Shown here in pieces: positions 1 through 13,354 of a stretch of DNA of 64,000 nt. The DNA lies in NCBI RefSeq assembly GCF_032854445.1, contig NC_088300.1, forward strand, positions 51,145,682-51,209,681. Reading direction: 5' to 3'. Origin of the DNA: Liolophura sinensis (Eukaryota > Mollusca > Polyplacophora > Chitonida > Chitonidae). Each line of letters starts with the position of its first letter. Within the stretch, counting starts at the first letter, position 1. The position numbers and the translations under genes are program-made. The notes below the pieces were generated by a model. It saw only the letters and a program-made list of their open reading frames with translations, searched no databases and had not been told where the DNA came from.

Positions 1-844
1 TTTGGTTTAGTGCTTTTCAAGAAACATACAGGATCAAAGGCTTACTTTGATCATGCTTGGTGTTGCATATTATTGTTTATCATGTTATAGGACCATTACA
101 GAAATCTGCTTGTGAAACAATTGTGAAGTAATGAGCCTAAGTTTCCCTTTGAAACATGCAAAGTAATGACATATATGGTAATCACATACCCTGTGAGAGA
201 GGATTACACGTTATCCTTGTAAAACACAAAATAATAGCCTGATAACTGTAAACCTGATATATACACCCCCTGGGATATATAGAAATCAGGTATTTGCGCC
301 TGACTAATCAGGTATTAATATATTTGACTAAAACTGTCGACCTTATGCCATACAAAATAATGGTGGATATGCATCGTAAAAACTCATGCAAATGAGACCT
401 CATATGGTTTATCGGAACAGCCTTTAGAGACGGATAGTGCCGTGCATGATATACTTTGGATATATACAGCTGAGAGATGCAAAACAGATTGACATATTGG
501 TGTACATAATTGAGTGGTACATGCGATGACTATTGGGATGTACAGGCTAAACTTAACGTTATAAATTTTAATAACACATGGTTAATTGTAATATTGTGGA
601 AAGTCTATAGATGATAAAGTTGTTAGATTCAGGGTAATTGGTAAGTGAACTGCATGGTTACCCAGAAGCATTCCTTGGCTATGGGCGAAGATCTGTATAT
701 ATATATCCCATTTTTTAACACTCCCTATTTTATTTGAAGTGGGTAAAAGCATTCTGTAGCGATGATTTGATAGAGGAGTATTTGTTTGGATTGAGATTTG
801 GAAGATGAGCACAAACTATTGAGTTAGATCCGTGCCATTGTGCC

Positions 845-1180
845 GTTTTGTCGGTGGCCGAATGGACAAAACAGACGATGCTCTTTGGGGGTGGTTTTGG
901 GCTATACTGGAAGTCAAATCCCTTCCATTCTCACATCCGGCTGTTTAAAGTAAGGGATTCATATGCCTTATTTCATGACCATCATGGCCACGCAGATCAA
1001 AGCGGACCGATGATTTGCAAGAAACGGATCCCCTTGCCCGGCTCTTTAGACCGATTTGAAGGGAAGGGGCGATGAAAAGAAGTGTTAAAGTACTCGTTGA
1101 TAGCAGATATTAAAATGATAGTGTTGGGTGTTGACCCTGGCATTAAAAGGAAACCGAGCGACTCGGTGAGGGATGGTGTG
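845..1180. other. Candidate conserved noncoding block
   Basis: This stretch is visibly richer in GC and less repetitive than the AT-rich flanks. A 75-codon frame on the plus strand matches nothing I know. Its composition resembles the other islands around the homeobox gene, which is why I flag it. Conservation is an inference and has not been tested. Confidence 0.25.
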
Positions 1181-2054
1181 TTACTTTAAAGAGAGCGGTT
1201 GAAGTCAGTAACATAATATCTGGAGCAAAGCAATATAAACAGTGCTGTTATGTTGGCGTAGGACCACGTATACACAGCATAGGGATCTCCCTGCTGTAGA
1301 CCGTGAATGTTCCACGGACTGTAACAATACGTGGTCAGAAGAACCCTATAGGTGACACGCAGAAGGGAGCTTTCTGTGTAAATTGTTTGTAGTGGGGTCT
1401 TTTAGCTACGTAAGAATTTGATGTCCACTTGAAGCTGAACTTGAAACTAATTAGGCTTGGTTTGATTATATGTAAACGTATACACATATCTGCATTGAAA
1501 ATCCCTTGGTAGACTGCGATCTGGAAATGACTCGATTGCACTGCGAAATAAAAACCATGGGGACAAATTAGGTTTATGACATTTAACCTCACTATATAAA
1601 GATCTGAGGCTAGGTTAACTTAGGCTCAAAAATCTATTTCTTGGATTAATTCGGAATGTTTAACTGTATCTCACAGGTAACAGTTACCTGTTTCACACAC
1701 AATGGATGAAAGAAGTCCATAAATGCAACTTCTGTCTTAAATCCATCCAGTTTCATTGGTATTTTCGACATCTTACCAGTGGTATTTGTTTTGTCATATA
1801 GAAGTACATAGTGACAACAACACCGGATGAGAAGCTTATATAGCTGAATTTTGTGAGAATTGCAGTTGTCATTGGCATAGAATGAACACATCGTAAAAGC
1901 CAACGTGAGTTATAAAGTCAGTGCCAACCATTTTTGTTTTCAATACTCATTTGGCTTATTTGGAGAGCTTTGAAGGCTTTGTCAAGCAAACTACAGTGAT
2001 GAATACGAAATGGGGGATATTTTGTGGCCACATGTTCATAAATAGTTTGATGTT

Positions 2055-2830
2055 CACATAAGTGACTCACGGAATCGAGAGTGGTTATAGCCCGCTTTAT
2101 CTAGATCCTGAACCCGTGCGGGGAGCCGGCAGAAAATGAGAGAGGGGTTTTGCGGGGTGAGAGGAACAAGACGGTAAGGGATCGTCCGCAGATCGTGGAT
2201 CTCATACTGATAGCCCGGAGAAGGCTTCATTTCAATTTGCCGGCGGCAGGATTGTATGAGAAGCGGGATGGATAATGGCACTGATAACTCGATAACGCCG
2301 ATTACGGTGATCAGAATTCAATTAAAATGGAAATGGCCAGTGTTAGCCTTACGCACTTTTTCTTTCAGTTCTATTAACTGTTTCTTCCAAGCTGTCAATG
2401 AGAGGCAAATTAGATAGTGCTTTAGACTCAACACCCAGCCAGATGACCAATTGGGCGGCGGGTTGCTCTCCCGACCACCTAATCCCTGCTCAAAACAAGA
2501 TTTGCTACATTCAATTTAGGGGCAAAGGGATTACCTTGTTTGCTATTATGACCGCCATTGCAGTTTTATTCCCTAATTACGAGCCGTTTCCTTTCAAAGG
2601 GGCCCTCACATAGCGGGGTGAGTCTCCTAGTGATTTCACAAGGAGATTAAACAAATTGGCAGCGAAAAGGCCAGGCGATGAATGATAAGTGTGTGGGGAG
2701 ACAGATCTCGGGCCCTCCCTTATATTGAACGTCATTGTTGCCTGTAATCGCCAGAGACAGTTCAGTCTTTCCACTAACCCTCTCACGGCCCAGGATCCAC
2801 GGATGGCTTAGTCGCCATTATTATCCCACT
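2055..2830. other. Candidate conserved noncoding block
   Basis: A roughly 780-bp stretch of balanced, non-repetitive sequence between AT-rich flanks. Both strands contain short open frames (69-75 codons) that look like by-products of low stop density rather than genes. It could be an enhancer block or an exon of an unrecognised noncoding RNA. Confidence 0.25.
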
Positions 2831-3702
2831 TTACATATTATATCCCATCATTCAGATCCATCATTAGAAGTACTCAAGCACTACTTGATCTAGTATGAGG
2901 GCCACTTCAACTGTATGCTATAGGTCAACATGTTGGCCTGATCGCCGGTGATGAGGTAGGAACCATTTGTGTGCCCAGGTGAACAACTGTTTTTTTTTTG
3001 GTATATATAATTATGTAGATGTATATTTTTTTTGGTCTTTCTTTTCGTATAGAGAAGTACTTTAAAAAACTCTTGAGCTAGACCAACATGAATCTTTCAA
3101 TACAGAATCATTTCGGCACGCGTTTTTCTTTTTTGTATAATTATCAACAAATGCTTGTCGATTACCACATTTTCAGTAACACTGCGTGCTGCCAACCAGA
3201 TGTCCACGTTACACTGGTTCACCGTTATAGGTATATCAAGAATGGAACATGAATTTCATTGCCTTTAAATATACAGCGGAAGTCCTCATGCAGCTAAGCG
3301 CACATAACATATATACGCATATAGAGACCAATTGATTTCTCGGGTTACACCACATATGACACAAAGATCAGAAGTCAGAACTGAATATTATCAACTAGGT
3401 TATTTCTTTCACTCTATAAATTAATATATCCGTTCTCTCCATTTTATATTAAGGTCCTTCGAAGCTGCCTAATTTTACTAATGCCTGGCGTCTGGTTAAA
3501 ATCCTGAGAGCCACAAGAGAGGCTTTCATGAATACAAACGCCAACTGCAATGCTCTCTGCATATGTGGAAATATATAAATGCATTTAGATAATAGCGTGA
3601 GAAGAGGTAACAATTAACTACAAAATTAGTTATCGTTGTTTCATACAGGAGCTGAAGCTGTGTTCCTAGGCAGTTTCTTCTGTCGTTAGGTATTTCATTT
3701 GT

Positions 3703-3797
3703 TTGATTGGTGTTACACGCCGTACTCAAGAATATTTCACTTATACGACGGCGGCCATCATTATATTCTGAGGAAACGGGAAAGAACCCGGTGGAAC
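3703..3797 (-). mobile_element. SINE family 1, 3' fragment
   Basis: On the minus strand this reads as the 3' end of the SINE seen in full at 52599-52838: the GACGGCGGCCA core, the CTCAAGAATATTTCACTTATA stretch and the CACCAATCAAA-type tail are all present, in reverse complement, with point changes. The tRNA head is missing. It is a 5'-truncated, diverged copy with no clear target duplication. Confidence 0.8.
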
Positions 3798-5208
3798 TGT
3801 CGTTAAGTAATTTGGTGACTTATATACGTATAGTGCACACATGGAAAGACACAAAACTCATGTAAAAACTGCACAAACAGCGTAAGGAAAACTCTTCAAT
3901 TTTGTACATAGCGTAAACAAAATGAGAACCGTTGTATGGAAAATGAACTATGATATAATTTGACTTTGGAGAACTACATTGGCTGCTGAGTTTGGCTAAA
4001 GTTTGAAATATAAAATATATTTCATTTATTTCATTTGCAATAGCAAAGGGATCAGAGTCCGCATTGTAAACCAGAGCTAAGTCTGCACTGGCATACCAAA
4101 GACCATCTTCATTAAATCATGTCAGACATTGAGTATATCGCTACATTTTATAAATATTTTCCATGGGCCCTGTCGTGTTTTTCTGACACTATATGTTTAG
4201 TTTCAACGTAATGTTTATAATTGTCCAACAAAGGAAACTCTATTCCCAGTCACAGCTAAAATGCACAAAGGATAACAAGTTTCTTCTTCACTTAAAACAT
4301 TGCCAAAGCAGTTTGTCAGTTTAAGGTTCTCGTGCATTCGTTGGCCTGAATACTGTCTCATTTTGCAAGATAAATATAAACCTGCTTTGTGAAACTGAAA
4401 TTTTATTTGGCGTGGCCTTATACATGTGAAAAGAGTATAAAAAATTCTCATACAAGGGAAATAACCCTATGCTCCGCGGACTGTTGACAGAATACAGGGT
4501 CATAATTATACAGAAGCGATGATACAGGCTTTCGTTCATATGAACACATGTTCGCGTAAATTAAGTTTCTTTTATATATTTTTTTCTCAGCCGGGTGCTA
4601 AAATCGGAATAACGTGACCATAAATAAAATTACCACCCTTTCCCTCCTGATTGCTCATTATGTGCGATTCAATTTTAATCATTATTTAAAACTTTATTCA
4701 AATCATGATCGGAGCCAAACAAAGCAAACATCGTTTATCTATGGAGACACAGCTGATGTCGTTTGCTCAGTAGGAACGGAATGGGACGCGGGAAGGGATT
4801 AAGTCAACGTCGCCTATATAATAGGTGGGAAATCAGTGTCAACAAAATGAGGATTAGTGCGATCTCTCTAGGAATAAATCTAATTCCCTTTATAAATATC
4901 CTTTTTGCAAATGTCAGAAATGTAACAAATGGCAGGAACCCGATAATACTTGTGAAAAGAGATGTTCATTTGCATACATGTTAGAGCCGTGCAGCGATGA
5001 TTGCATGGGCAGAGGAATACGACAAGGTCACGAGGTCAATGTATTACCAGATGGGAAGGTAATGGTAAAACCCTCTGATTAATAGACATTCATTATGTGT
5101 GATTTGGTGGACAAGGATGTCGATGCAAAGTGAACGGAAATTATTCTTCAGAAAGAAGGATGTTAAATGTGTCTTACGAACAACGTTATCTACGTGTTAA
5201 CAAATGTA
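3798..5208. other. Intergenic, AT-rich, nothing recognised
   Basis: Low-GC sequence with only short open frames (up to 78 codons) and no recognisable protein, RNA or mobile element. Confidence 0.6.
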
Positions 5209-5275
5209 TCAATCTATCTCTTAACCAATCTATTTATCAATCAATCAATCAATCAACCAATCATTTAATCATTAT
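5209..5275. repeat. Imperfect (AATC)n simple repeat
   Basis: Runs of CAAT/AATC tetranucleotides, best ordered around 5238-5262, with interrupted units on both sides. The short open frame crossing it has the low-complexity NQSIYQSINQS composition typical of such repeats. Confidence 0.75.
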
Positions 5276-5876
5276 CTCTGGTATCTACATGTACACGTGT
5301 ACACTTCCATAGAGGGATCTGCGAATAAGTCACAAAGATAAGCACAGCATGATAGATGTGTACTGTCGCTACGGCCGTCGTTAAACATTGGAGGTTTATT
5401 TTACCTGAGACGAGTATCACGAACTGTGAGATAGGTGCCGCATAAGCTACCTAGTAAACTTGTTAATCGCTGTAAAAACAACCCATCCATTTAACATATT
5501 CCTGTTTCAAGACTTCACACTGATTTGAAAATGGGTAACGGGTTGTTGCAGAATTCCTCTTAATTACTCTCAATACCTGTATAATACTTGAATTATCATC
5601 AAAGGCACAGTCGCACAAAACCACCGCCTCCCTGCATAGCTTTTGAAACTTTTATTTTTATCTGCTGACATCAGTTTGTATATGCAGACTACATATGCAA
5701 TCTATTCACTAATGCTATATACTTGAGCGATATGGATATAACTGGTGTCACAACGACCTGATTAATCGCCTCTTGTTAAACTGGAGAAGAGATCAATAAA
5801 CGCACGCTAAATGTTTTCTTACTCTCATGTCTAACAATAAAGCCCACTCATATAACCAATCTCAATCCGATTAATG

Positions 5877-5953
5877 CATTCCTCCCACTGTAATGCTGGG
5901 TGCGGTTTTATAAGTGAAATATTCTTGAGTACGGTGTAAAACACTAACCATAT
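5877..5953 (+). mobile_element. SINE family 1, 3' fragment
   Basis: Plus-strand 3' end of family 1. It has a degenerate TAATGCTGG core, then AAGTGAAATATTCTTGAGTA and GGTGTAAAACACTAACCAT. It runs directly into a long TAAA repeat, so the simple repeat probably grew from the SINE's A-rich tail. Confidence 0.8.
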
Positions 5954-5956
5954 TAA

Positions 5957-6023
<67 letters not shown>
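5954..6023. repeat. (TAAA)n microsatellite, about 17 units
   Basis: An essentially uninterrupted TAAA/AATA tetranucleotide run directly after a SINE 3' end. Its regularity suggests it is young and probably length-variable between individuals. Confidence 0.95.
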
Positions 6024-8129
6024 GCCGATTAATAGAGTGCCAGGACGAATCCGAAAACCTCCAGGTCCTATTTTCTTCACTTTCTCTTCTCTGTATGCCT
6101 TTAAGCAAAGTGCGTTTCCTTTTATCCCTGTTGTATTAATTATTAATCATACATGCTTATCAGCATAAGAGAACTCCAAAATGCACATACTAGTAATAAA
6201 GTATGTGACAAGTTATATGCCAGTATATGTGAGCAGCACAATTAAAATATGTTTCAAGCAAATCATGTAGCCGTAACGGCATATGTAAGATACATAATTA
6301 AACTGTGTGTTAAGCGATATATAGCCGTAATGGTATAGCAAGGGCTGGTGACGGAGAAGAGAAATAACACGTAATTCGAATATGATGTCTCCTCCATGCA
6401 TATGGAACACCAACGAGTATTGGTACAGTACAGTCAAGTAAACTTCGTTTTCACGTTCAAATATCACGGTGTTGTAAAAGATGGATGAGTTGGGAGAGTT
6501 AAGCTTATTTTAAGTTGTCCTTATTTACAACTAATTTGCCAACATGAATGATCTGAAGTTGTTGGCACGGTCGTTAGACTCGCCTTGCCCTCAATATGTT
6601 TTTCATTGAAAAGCTCATTCGCTGGGATATCTGTCGTGTTTAGCATAACTTCAAGAGATCAAGTTTTGTGTGAGGAGAGTCACACTCTTCGAGGAAAAGA
6701 GACGAAAAGCAGACATACATTTTATCACTGTCAAAATTAGTCCGCACTCAGATAGCGCCAGGTCGGATATTAATACGCCGTGGCAAAGAAATGTCCCTTT
6801 TGCGCGTCCGTTAAAGAAATAATACACAGGCTGTAAAAACAAATGCGTGGTAAATTGGTTATGGAAGGATGTCAAAGCTATACGGTATGTAAGTCTACAC
6901 CTTAGGGTCGCGAAGGCGGTAACTGGGGTCGGACAGAACTATTCCCTTGGGCTCAAGTCAACCAGGCAGCCACAGAAAGGGTTAAGAGCCTAGTTAAGGC
7001 GATCTTCTCCAAACCGTGTAGGAATGAAAACAAAAACTAAAATGACTATTTTGTGTTGACAGGTCTACTCTTACCCCCGACATAAATCACAGAGATTTTT
7101 ATGTCAAATTACTTCCCAGTTTGCTTTGAAAATTCGAGAGGCGGAGAGACCCCCAATCTGGCAGAGCGCTGATTGACGACCTAGCCTCGTTCTGGATTCC
7201 TCACTCCACGTGCAGCAGTCCCGTTATCGTATGCCCTGCTCGCGTTTTTACTACCCGTATTTGATAACGTTTATTTTCTGCTAATAAAAGAAATCCTCAG
7301 CTGGAAAGTATTTTATGAAAGACCTAATTGTCGATAATAACATCAGCTGAAGCATTCAACGACTTGTCTTTTATTGGGAGGCGTTTAGGTTATCGAGATT
7401 GTGTGGCACTGAGACGCTCTACCTATAAACAAAATTAACCACCATATCATTAAATGTGTCAGGCATGTATAGAAAACTGGCATTGTTATTGTTCTCTTTT
7501 CTGTATCTCAAATTACTGGTAGTTTATACGTTTACACTATAAGATAAAGGTCTAACGTTTTACGTTTTTTATTACTTCCTGTCGAATAAGCTAATTATTA
7601 TAAACGTTTTCAGTGTTATACAAAGACTGTGTGTATGTAGTCTTTCCAAACTTCTACACCCCATTACCAATCCGCAAGACTTAAATAATTCCTACTACTT
7701 CAGATTATTACATGTACATGTGACAAGTGTAGCTTCAGCTTGGGCAAATATTCAATTTCACACTGTTTAAAATAATGCAGACTTTTCGGATGTCTTTTTG
7801 GACAAAAATTCAAAGTGGTTTGGAATTTAAATCATTTCAAATATATAAAAGCTCTGAAAGGGTCAACCTGTTAGACCAGCGAGAGCTTGATTCGAACTCC
7901 AAATTTTCAATGATGATTGCACGAGGACATAAGATATATAAGTACTGTTATTGGCAGTCTCAAATCTGGATACAATTTCACCAAACGTATAGTCAATTCA
8001 AACATGATCGTCAATTATACACTGTAAAATGGCCTTGATTATTAGCATCCATGGGGATGAAAGCAACGTTATTTTACGCTCACGTGTGAAAAACAGCGGA
8101 TAAGTAGAAAGTAAAATCTCAAGCTATTT
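6024..8129. other. Intergenic, nothing firm
   Basis: Mostly AT-rich. A slightly GC-richer patch lies at about 6900-7260. Near 7887-7900 there is a tRNA-like B-box look-alike (GATTCGAACTCC) followed by sequence similar to the tRNA-like repeat at 51982-52215, so a diverged SINE head may be present. No protein gene is visible. Confidence 0.5.
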
Positions 8130-8830
8130 ACGCGTGCGGTTGGCCGAGCACCCTCACGTTTAAACCCCTCACTTTATCAGAGTGGACAGCGCCGACAATA
8201 ACACCCTAATTAAGACCAAGCTATTCCGACAAATTACCCCTCTGAGGAGATAAGTCTCTCGCACGAGCTCCTCACGTGTCACCGATGGCACGCCCCCTGT
8301 CGGCAACTCGCGCCGTTCGTCGCCTAGTTCTTAACCTCTTGGTCGCCATTTATTGCCGACTTAGCAACTTTCCAATTTTAAGTGGCTCCGACCGGCCGTG
8401 TCTTTCCACACAAATTGAAGCATCTCTGGATGCCAATGGCGAGTTTGGAATAACAGTTCTGAGCGGAAAACAGCGATTTATCCGTGCCATCCAAACAACG
8501 CTGCCGACCAGAAGGCTCCTTGTCGATGCTTGACCGTCCGAGGAATTGATAATCTCACGCACTGTGAAGCGTGCGATTGGATAGCCTCATCGGGGGAATT
8601 CGCCGTCTCACGATTCGTCCCCTTTGCTTTCAGTCCTGGTAATTGGTTTCCTATACTCAATGATCGTCGAGACCGCTCAGCCAAACTGAAAACCCCGGGC
8701 GTCATGTTCGATAACCACGACTTGAAAACCACGCGCCGCAGAACTGACCATAATTGGAACCAGTTCGTTTGTAATCGATCTTTAGATTGGACGATTGGTT
8801 CGATGATCTCTAGACAATAGACAAAATGAG
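8130..8830. other. Candidate conserved noncoding block with overlapping open frames
   Basis: About 700 bp of balanced, high-complexity DNA. Frames of 70-96 codons lie open on both strands across the same bases, and none resembles a known protein. That pattern fits low stop density in GC-richer DNA better than a gene. CACGTG E-boxes lie at 8273-8278 and, just outside, at 8081-8086. A regulatory role for the homeobox gene about 10 kb downstream is possible but inferred. Confidence 0.3.
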
Positions 8831-9770
8831 CCTCGGTTCTTTACTAACAACCTTTCAAAGTAAACCATTGAAATCGTTTTGAAGACGATTTTTTTTTACA
8901 GTTTTGCAACATTAGCCTGCTGATGTTTTGTTCATAGTTAGGAAGCTATTCAGGGACAATGAATTGAACGATTATATGGATATTCTACAGATGTGCTCGT
9001 GTTGTAGATTTGGGGCTACTTAAGTTCTCGGGCAAGAGGCAAAATTAAAATATAACTGAGGAGCCTATAAAACGTCTTAATATACAATGCTATAATCAGA
9101 CTAACTAGAACGCAAATACAAAAACATTTGATTTCTTCGCGAAATTGTATAGCCTGCATGTAATATTTCTATTATACTAAAAGAGGCAAGTAAGTATTAC
9201 CAAATATATCCCAATTATCCGGGCTACACTTTACATGTATCCAGTTGTTTATAAGCTACTTTGTTCGGTTCACATAACAAACAGGAAATGTCAAGCTCTG
9301 TTAGTGGGTGTCCGCGGGGTGATTTAGTGAGCCAACACAATAAATATGACAGTAGATCTGTGCAACAATATGACGTCGTATCATATGACCGAAATGTTGT
9401 TGAACGGGGAGTGAAACTCAAAATAGAGAAATAACCGCAAACATAATGTATCATTTTGCCAGGGGTACTGGAATTCAATGTAAATAAACCTGCCAATTGT
9501 CCCTATTCTTGAGAATAATTCTTCAAATAAGTCCATCCCCATGCATCGTGTATGAATTGCAATCTAGATTATTCTAAAAATCAGGCATCTGTTTTCAGAA
9601 GTCAGTTTTAGTATGCAATACTGTTGTACTAGGGAAGGAATCCGAGTAATCTGTCGTCAACGATTCAACGGTTAGGTACTACATTCAGCTACATTCTCGT
9701 AAAAAAGTTCATAAATTACTTGGAAAATTGTCTGGTATGGACAGTTGTTAACCACAGACTTCTCCAATTT
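8831..9770. other. Intergenic, AT-rich, nothing recognised
   Basis: AT-rich sequence with no recognisable gene or repeat. The longest frame is 90 codons on the minus strand and is not protein-like. Confidence 0.55.
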
Positions 9771-10660
9771 AATCCATCACACCACTAATTGCTTTCTTTT
9801 TTGTTCAACGTCTTCCGGTTGAAACAATGCAAACAGCCATGCAGTTAAGAAAACGGGGCAATTTGATTGGCTGAAAAAGGTGCCGGTAGCGGTGACAGAC
9901 ATGATTATAGGGTGGTATTCTGCCACCAGGAGGTGTGATGCATTTAACATGCTCACCTTGACAATGCTGGCGTTAGTAGATGCGGAAAGTGGCCGCAAAT
10001 GATTGTTTCTAACGCGGATATTGTTGTCGTTTTATTCGTTTTCACCGATGGGCGATTATAAGGGGGGCTTATGCGATCTCAATTTGTGCGGGGAGGTTGT
10101 CTTAATTAGGGAAATTTGGCTCACAGATGGCGAAAGACCGAAGCTATTTTCAAGCAAGCTGCCCCCAAACGTAGCCATTACGATTTTGATGGATGTTCCT
10201 TGGGCGGTTCATCGCTTGACATCGCCCTAACTCCGTGTCCCTTAAATACAGCCCCAATTGAGTGTTAGTCGGGAAAATAGCCTCAGGAATAGCGAAGGTG
10301 ACAAAACCGCTTTTCTCGCGCCAAGTTGTAGCGGAAATCGATCCTGGAAAGATACATAATTTAGAGGTAATTACCAGGCGATCGGCTGGAACAGATGGGA
10401 TAGTCCAGCTTTAGCGATTCAATCAACGTGAGCTTAACGTTCCTGAGGCTTGCGGGCCTCGTAATTGGTTTATCGCTCAAATGGAATGATGTAAGAATGT
10501 TCAATCTTAACCGATTCCCTTTTTTCAGTTTGACCAAAAGTTGAAATCATACAATGAATTGACGGAACCCATTTGTCGCGTCACTGCGCCTTGGAAAGAT
10601 AGCCCGGTCTCCAGAGCCTCCCACGTGGCAGGTGTAACTTAAAGGTGCACAAGGGATAAA
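9771..10660. other. Candidate conserved noncoding block
   Basis: Nearly 900 bp of balanced composition. It contains homeodomain core motifs such as TAATTG at 10462-10467, the type bound by many NK and Hox proteins. No coding potential is evident. I infer a possible distal regulatory element of the NKX1 gene about 8 kb downstream. Confidence 0.3.
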
Positions 10661-10892
10661 CTCAAACTAAAGCTTGTTCTGAAGTCCATCTGACCAATCA
10701 AAGAAGTTGTTCGGATGAAAATCTTCTCACCTCTTCTCAAAGAAATGTCTTGCGGGTTTGTGCTAGAGATAAGCGCCAATAGCTTCAAGTGCAATTTTAT
10801 TGTTTTAAAACTCCAAGAACGCATTAAGAAAGATGGCGGTAGTCTTCCGTGTATATACGAGACGTATAATCATGGTTTGTCAGAGAAAGTCT

Positions 10893-11014
10893 GGGGCCAG
10901 TTTAACAACGATAATCGCACATATATGACAATGGTACGGTAATAGTGACGTACAAAATATCGTACGACAAATGTACTATAAAAAAGTCGCACGTTGCCTT
11001 GTGAAATTGTGTCC
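10893..11014 (+). mobile_element. MITE-like element, copy A
   Basis: The ends GGGGCCAGTTT and, inverted, GGACACAATTTCACAAGG are imperfect terminal inverted repeats. The interior 10912-10985 matches the reverse complement of 14636-14709 at 70 of 74 positions. No protein is encoded. This is a short non-autonomous DNA transposon; the strand given is arbitrary. I see no clear target duplication and cannot assign the superfamily. Confidence 0.7.
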
Positions 11015-11282
11015 GGGTTTAAAAGCGATTGGTCAATTATTTTAATAACAACAGTTAGTGTTCTGATAAAGAACTGTTCTACACGTCATGAAATATGTAT
11101 TGTCATCGGAGCTGTGTGCTTGGTTGTAGGGTCACACTGGTTGAAACAGAGGTCTTTAACAGCATATTTATAAATGACTGAGTGTTCTACAGATTGTAAT
11201 CATTTTAAACACTTATCGGTATTCACATATATAGGGGCCACTAACACATTCAGATTTGACTGAAGTAATGAAAACACTTATA

Positions 11283-11396
11283 CAATGGCCACCAGCGTTG
11301 TGCCTAGGGAAACAAGGCAGAGCCCCAACGAGTTGGACTTTGGCGACAGGTTCCTGGGTCATTCTGTTGCGTTATAGCATGCTAACCACTATAGGT
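11283..11396 (-). mobile_element. SINE family 1, internally deleted fragment
   Basis: Read on the minus strand, the tRNA-like head (GTTAGCATGCTATAACGCAA then GACCCAGGA) is joined almost directly to GGGCTCTGCC and the degenerate core near ACGCTGGTGGCC. Relative to the full copy at 52599, the B box and middle are missing or badly diverged and the 3' tail is lost. Confidence 0.65.
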
Positions 11397-13354
11397 CACA
11401 AATAATGAAATATTATAAGCATGCACGTCTTCCGTACATTTTCTGCAGACTAATACGGTCTTTTGGAAAAAAATATATAAAATAGGTATAGGGTGTTTAG
11501 GGGTATAGGGAGTATTTTTTGATTGTTTTAGACATCGTTTGCTTTTCCTGTCATGTGGAGTTAGACAGCTCTCTATGGTATTGTGTAACTGGGAATAGCC
11601 ACGGAGAGCATATTCCATTCATACTCCGTAGCAGTCATCAAATTAAACTGACAATTGAAAAAGAAAATGAATAAATTTACTATAATAAACACAATATTTG
11701 TTTTAGTATTATCATATGATTCTTTCCTCCTGCATGTGCTATTTTGTATCTCATACAAAATTCGTGTATGACGATACAAGATTGAGCGTCGAATTATTCT
11801 AATCATTTTAGGTTCACGTTATATATACAGAAACCTTAAAATTATTGAAACCTTACTATATATACTGACAATCGCGGTAAGTAATATAATAGTATTTTAA
11901 TAATCGTCGAAATTACCCCCAATTTTGTCTAGTTCCCAACGTAAAAAGGAATTAATGAACAAATGTATTAATACAATAGAACTTTAAGCGCTTTATATGC
12001 CAAATTTAACTTCGCTGTATGTATACAGGTGTATATAAGTGTTAACTTAATCGTGTATTTGTTACTAAGTCCAATGTGTAAATTACACAATGCTTTTTAA
12101 CTTAGAACTTCATTAAAAAGGACATAATAGAGTTCCAAAGCAACCTTCACTAAATAACTGGATTTAGCTCGAGTGCTTTGAATCCTATGGCCAGATTTAG
12201 GAGATTCCAATCAGTTCTCTTCAGCAGATCTGGTTAAAAATAAAACTGTCCACAGTTTCGGAACAACTGTCCTTTGGGAGAGGGGCCTTCAATTGTGTTA
12301 GCAGTGACGAGATAATTCAGCAGTTAAAATACCAGCAACCCGATCAGATCGTGTCAAGTTATGTGCTTTCGGTCGAAGAAACAACTTTCAGCCATTGATG
12401 GCGCTGATATGAAATGACGAAGGGGCTAAAGCGCAGTCGCAGAAAGGCCTGTTGTGAATCAGCCTATATGACAAATAGATAGAAAGGTAGATCGACCGGA
12501 CGTGGTCCGGCAAATAGGAGCGATAAGAGGCGGGCTGATCTTTATGGACTAGGAGGGGTAGTTCATGGAGTCATTTTGTCTAAATCATAACTCGACTGAT
12601 ACTCATCTTCCAAATTAACATCAAATGGGGGCAGCTCATCCCAGAAGCTCGCTATCTCCCTCCTCGTCCTGCTACATCTGCGAAAAATACCTCCTGGTTT
12701 TAATTGGGTAGTTTACCGATAAAGAACACTTTAATGTACTTCCCTAGCGCCTGCCATCTGCACCGAAAATATTATTTGGTTGAAGCCCCCGTCCTCAGGA
12801 CGTCTTAGGCTGCCTTAGAGATTCTGAAGAGAGCAGAATAGCTCACGATCGGAATTTAATATGCATAGAATCGTTATCTTTCAATATGGCGTAGGAATAT
12901 GGAGGACCAGAAGGCGGCCAACCCATCAGTACGGGACTCTGCTGGCCTCTAATCGCTTCTTCATGATCACTGCTATTAATGAGAATAATTGACATTCGGT
13001 TCGAGGTAAGAAGGGCATCCGAAGACGGCCGTGCTCCAGCGAACAATAACAGTAAACTGACGTTACGGTCCGTGGGCACATGGTGACCCACACTTTACCC
13101 AATTATGTCTAATCTTCCACAAAATCTCAGCATCTTTATTCTTAAGAACTCAATCCAGTTCTATTACACTCACGACTTCCCTTTACTTTAGTGGTCAGCT
13201 AAAAACTCCTTGTACTCTGTATTGACATCGCATGATAATATATAATATGCCACAGTTTTTATTTGGACAGAAGTGAATACTACATTGTGATTGAAGGATT
13301 GAGCATTGTGAGCTGTGAGATATCCCTTTTGAACTACGTGTTGTTTGTCACATA
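11397..13354. other. Intergenic with two GC-richer patches
   Basis: 11400-12180 is AT-rich and featureless. Patches at about 12180-12680 and 12790-13110 have balanced composition and could be conserved noncoding blocks. A minus-strand frame of 82 codons at 12843-13091 has no recognisable similarity. Confidence 0.45.

Larger units (their letters stand above)
1..3702. other. Intergenic, AT-rich, no gene recognised
   Basis: No open frame here resembles a known protein and none exceeds 85 codons. Two blocks of higher GC and complexity (845-1180 and 2055-2830) are listed separately. The rest is AT-rich sequence with short homopolymer runs and no repeat family that I recognise. Confidence 0.6.

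Noticed and set aside
5871-6080. Frame with a repeated LFIY pattern resembling a membrane protein
   Set aside because: It is the translation of the (TAAA)n run on the reverse strand.
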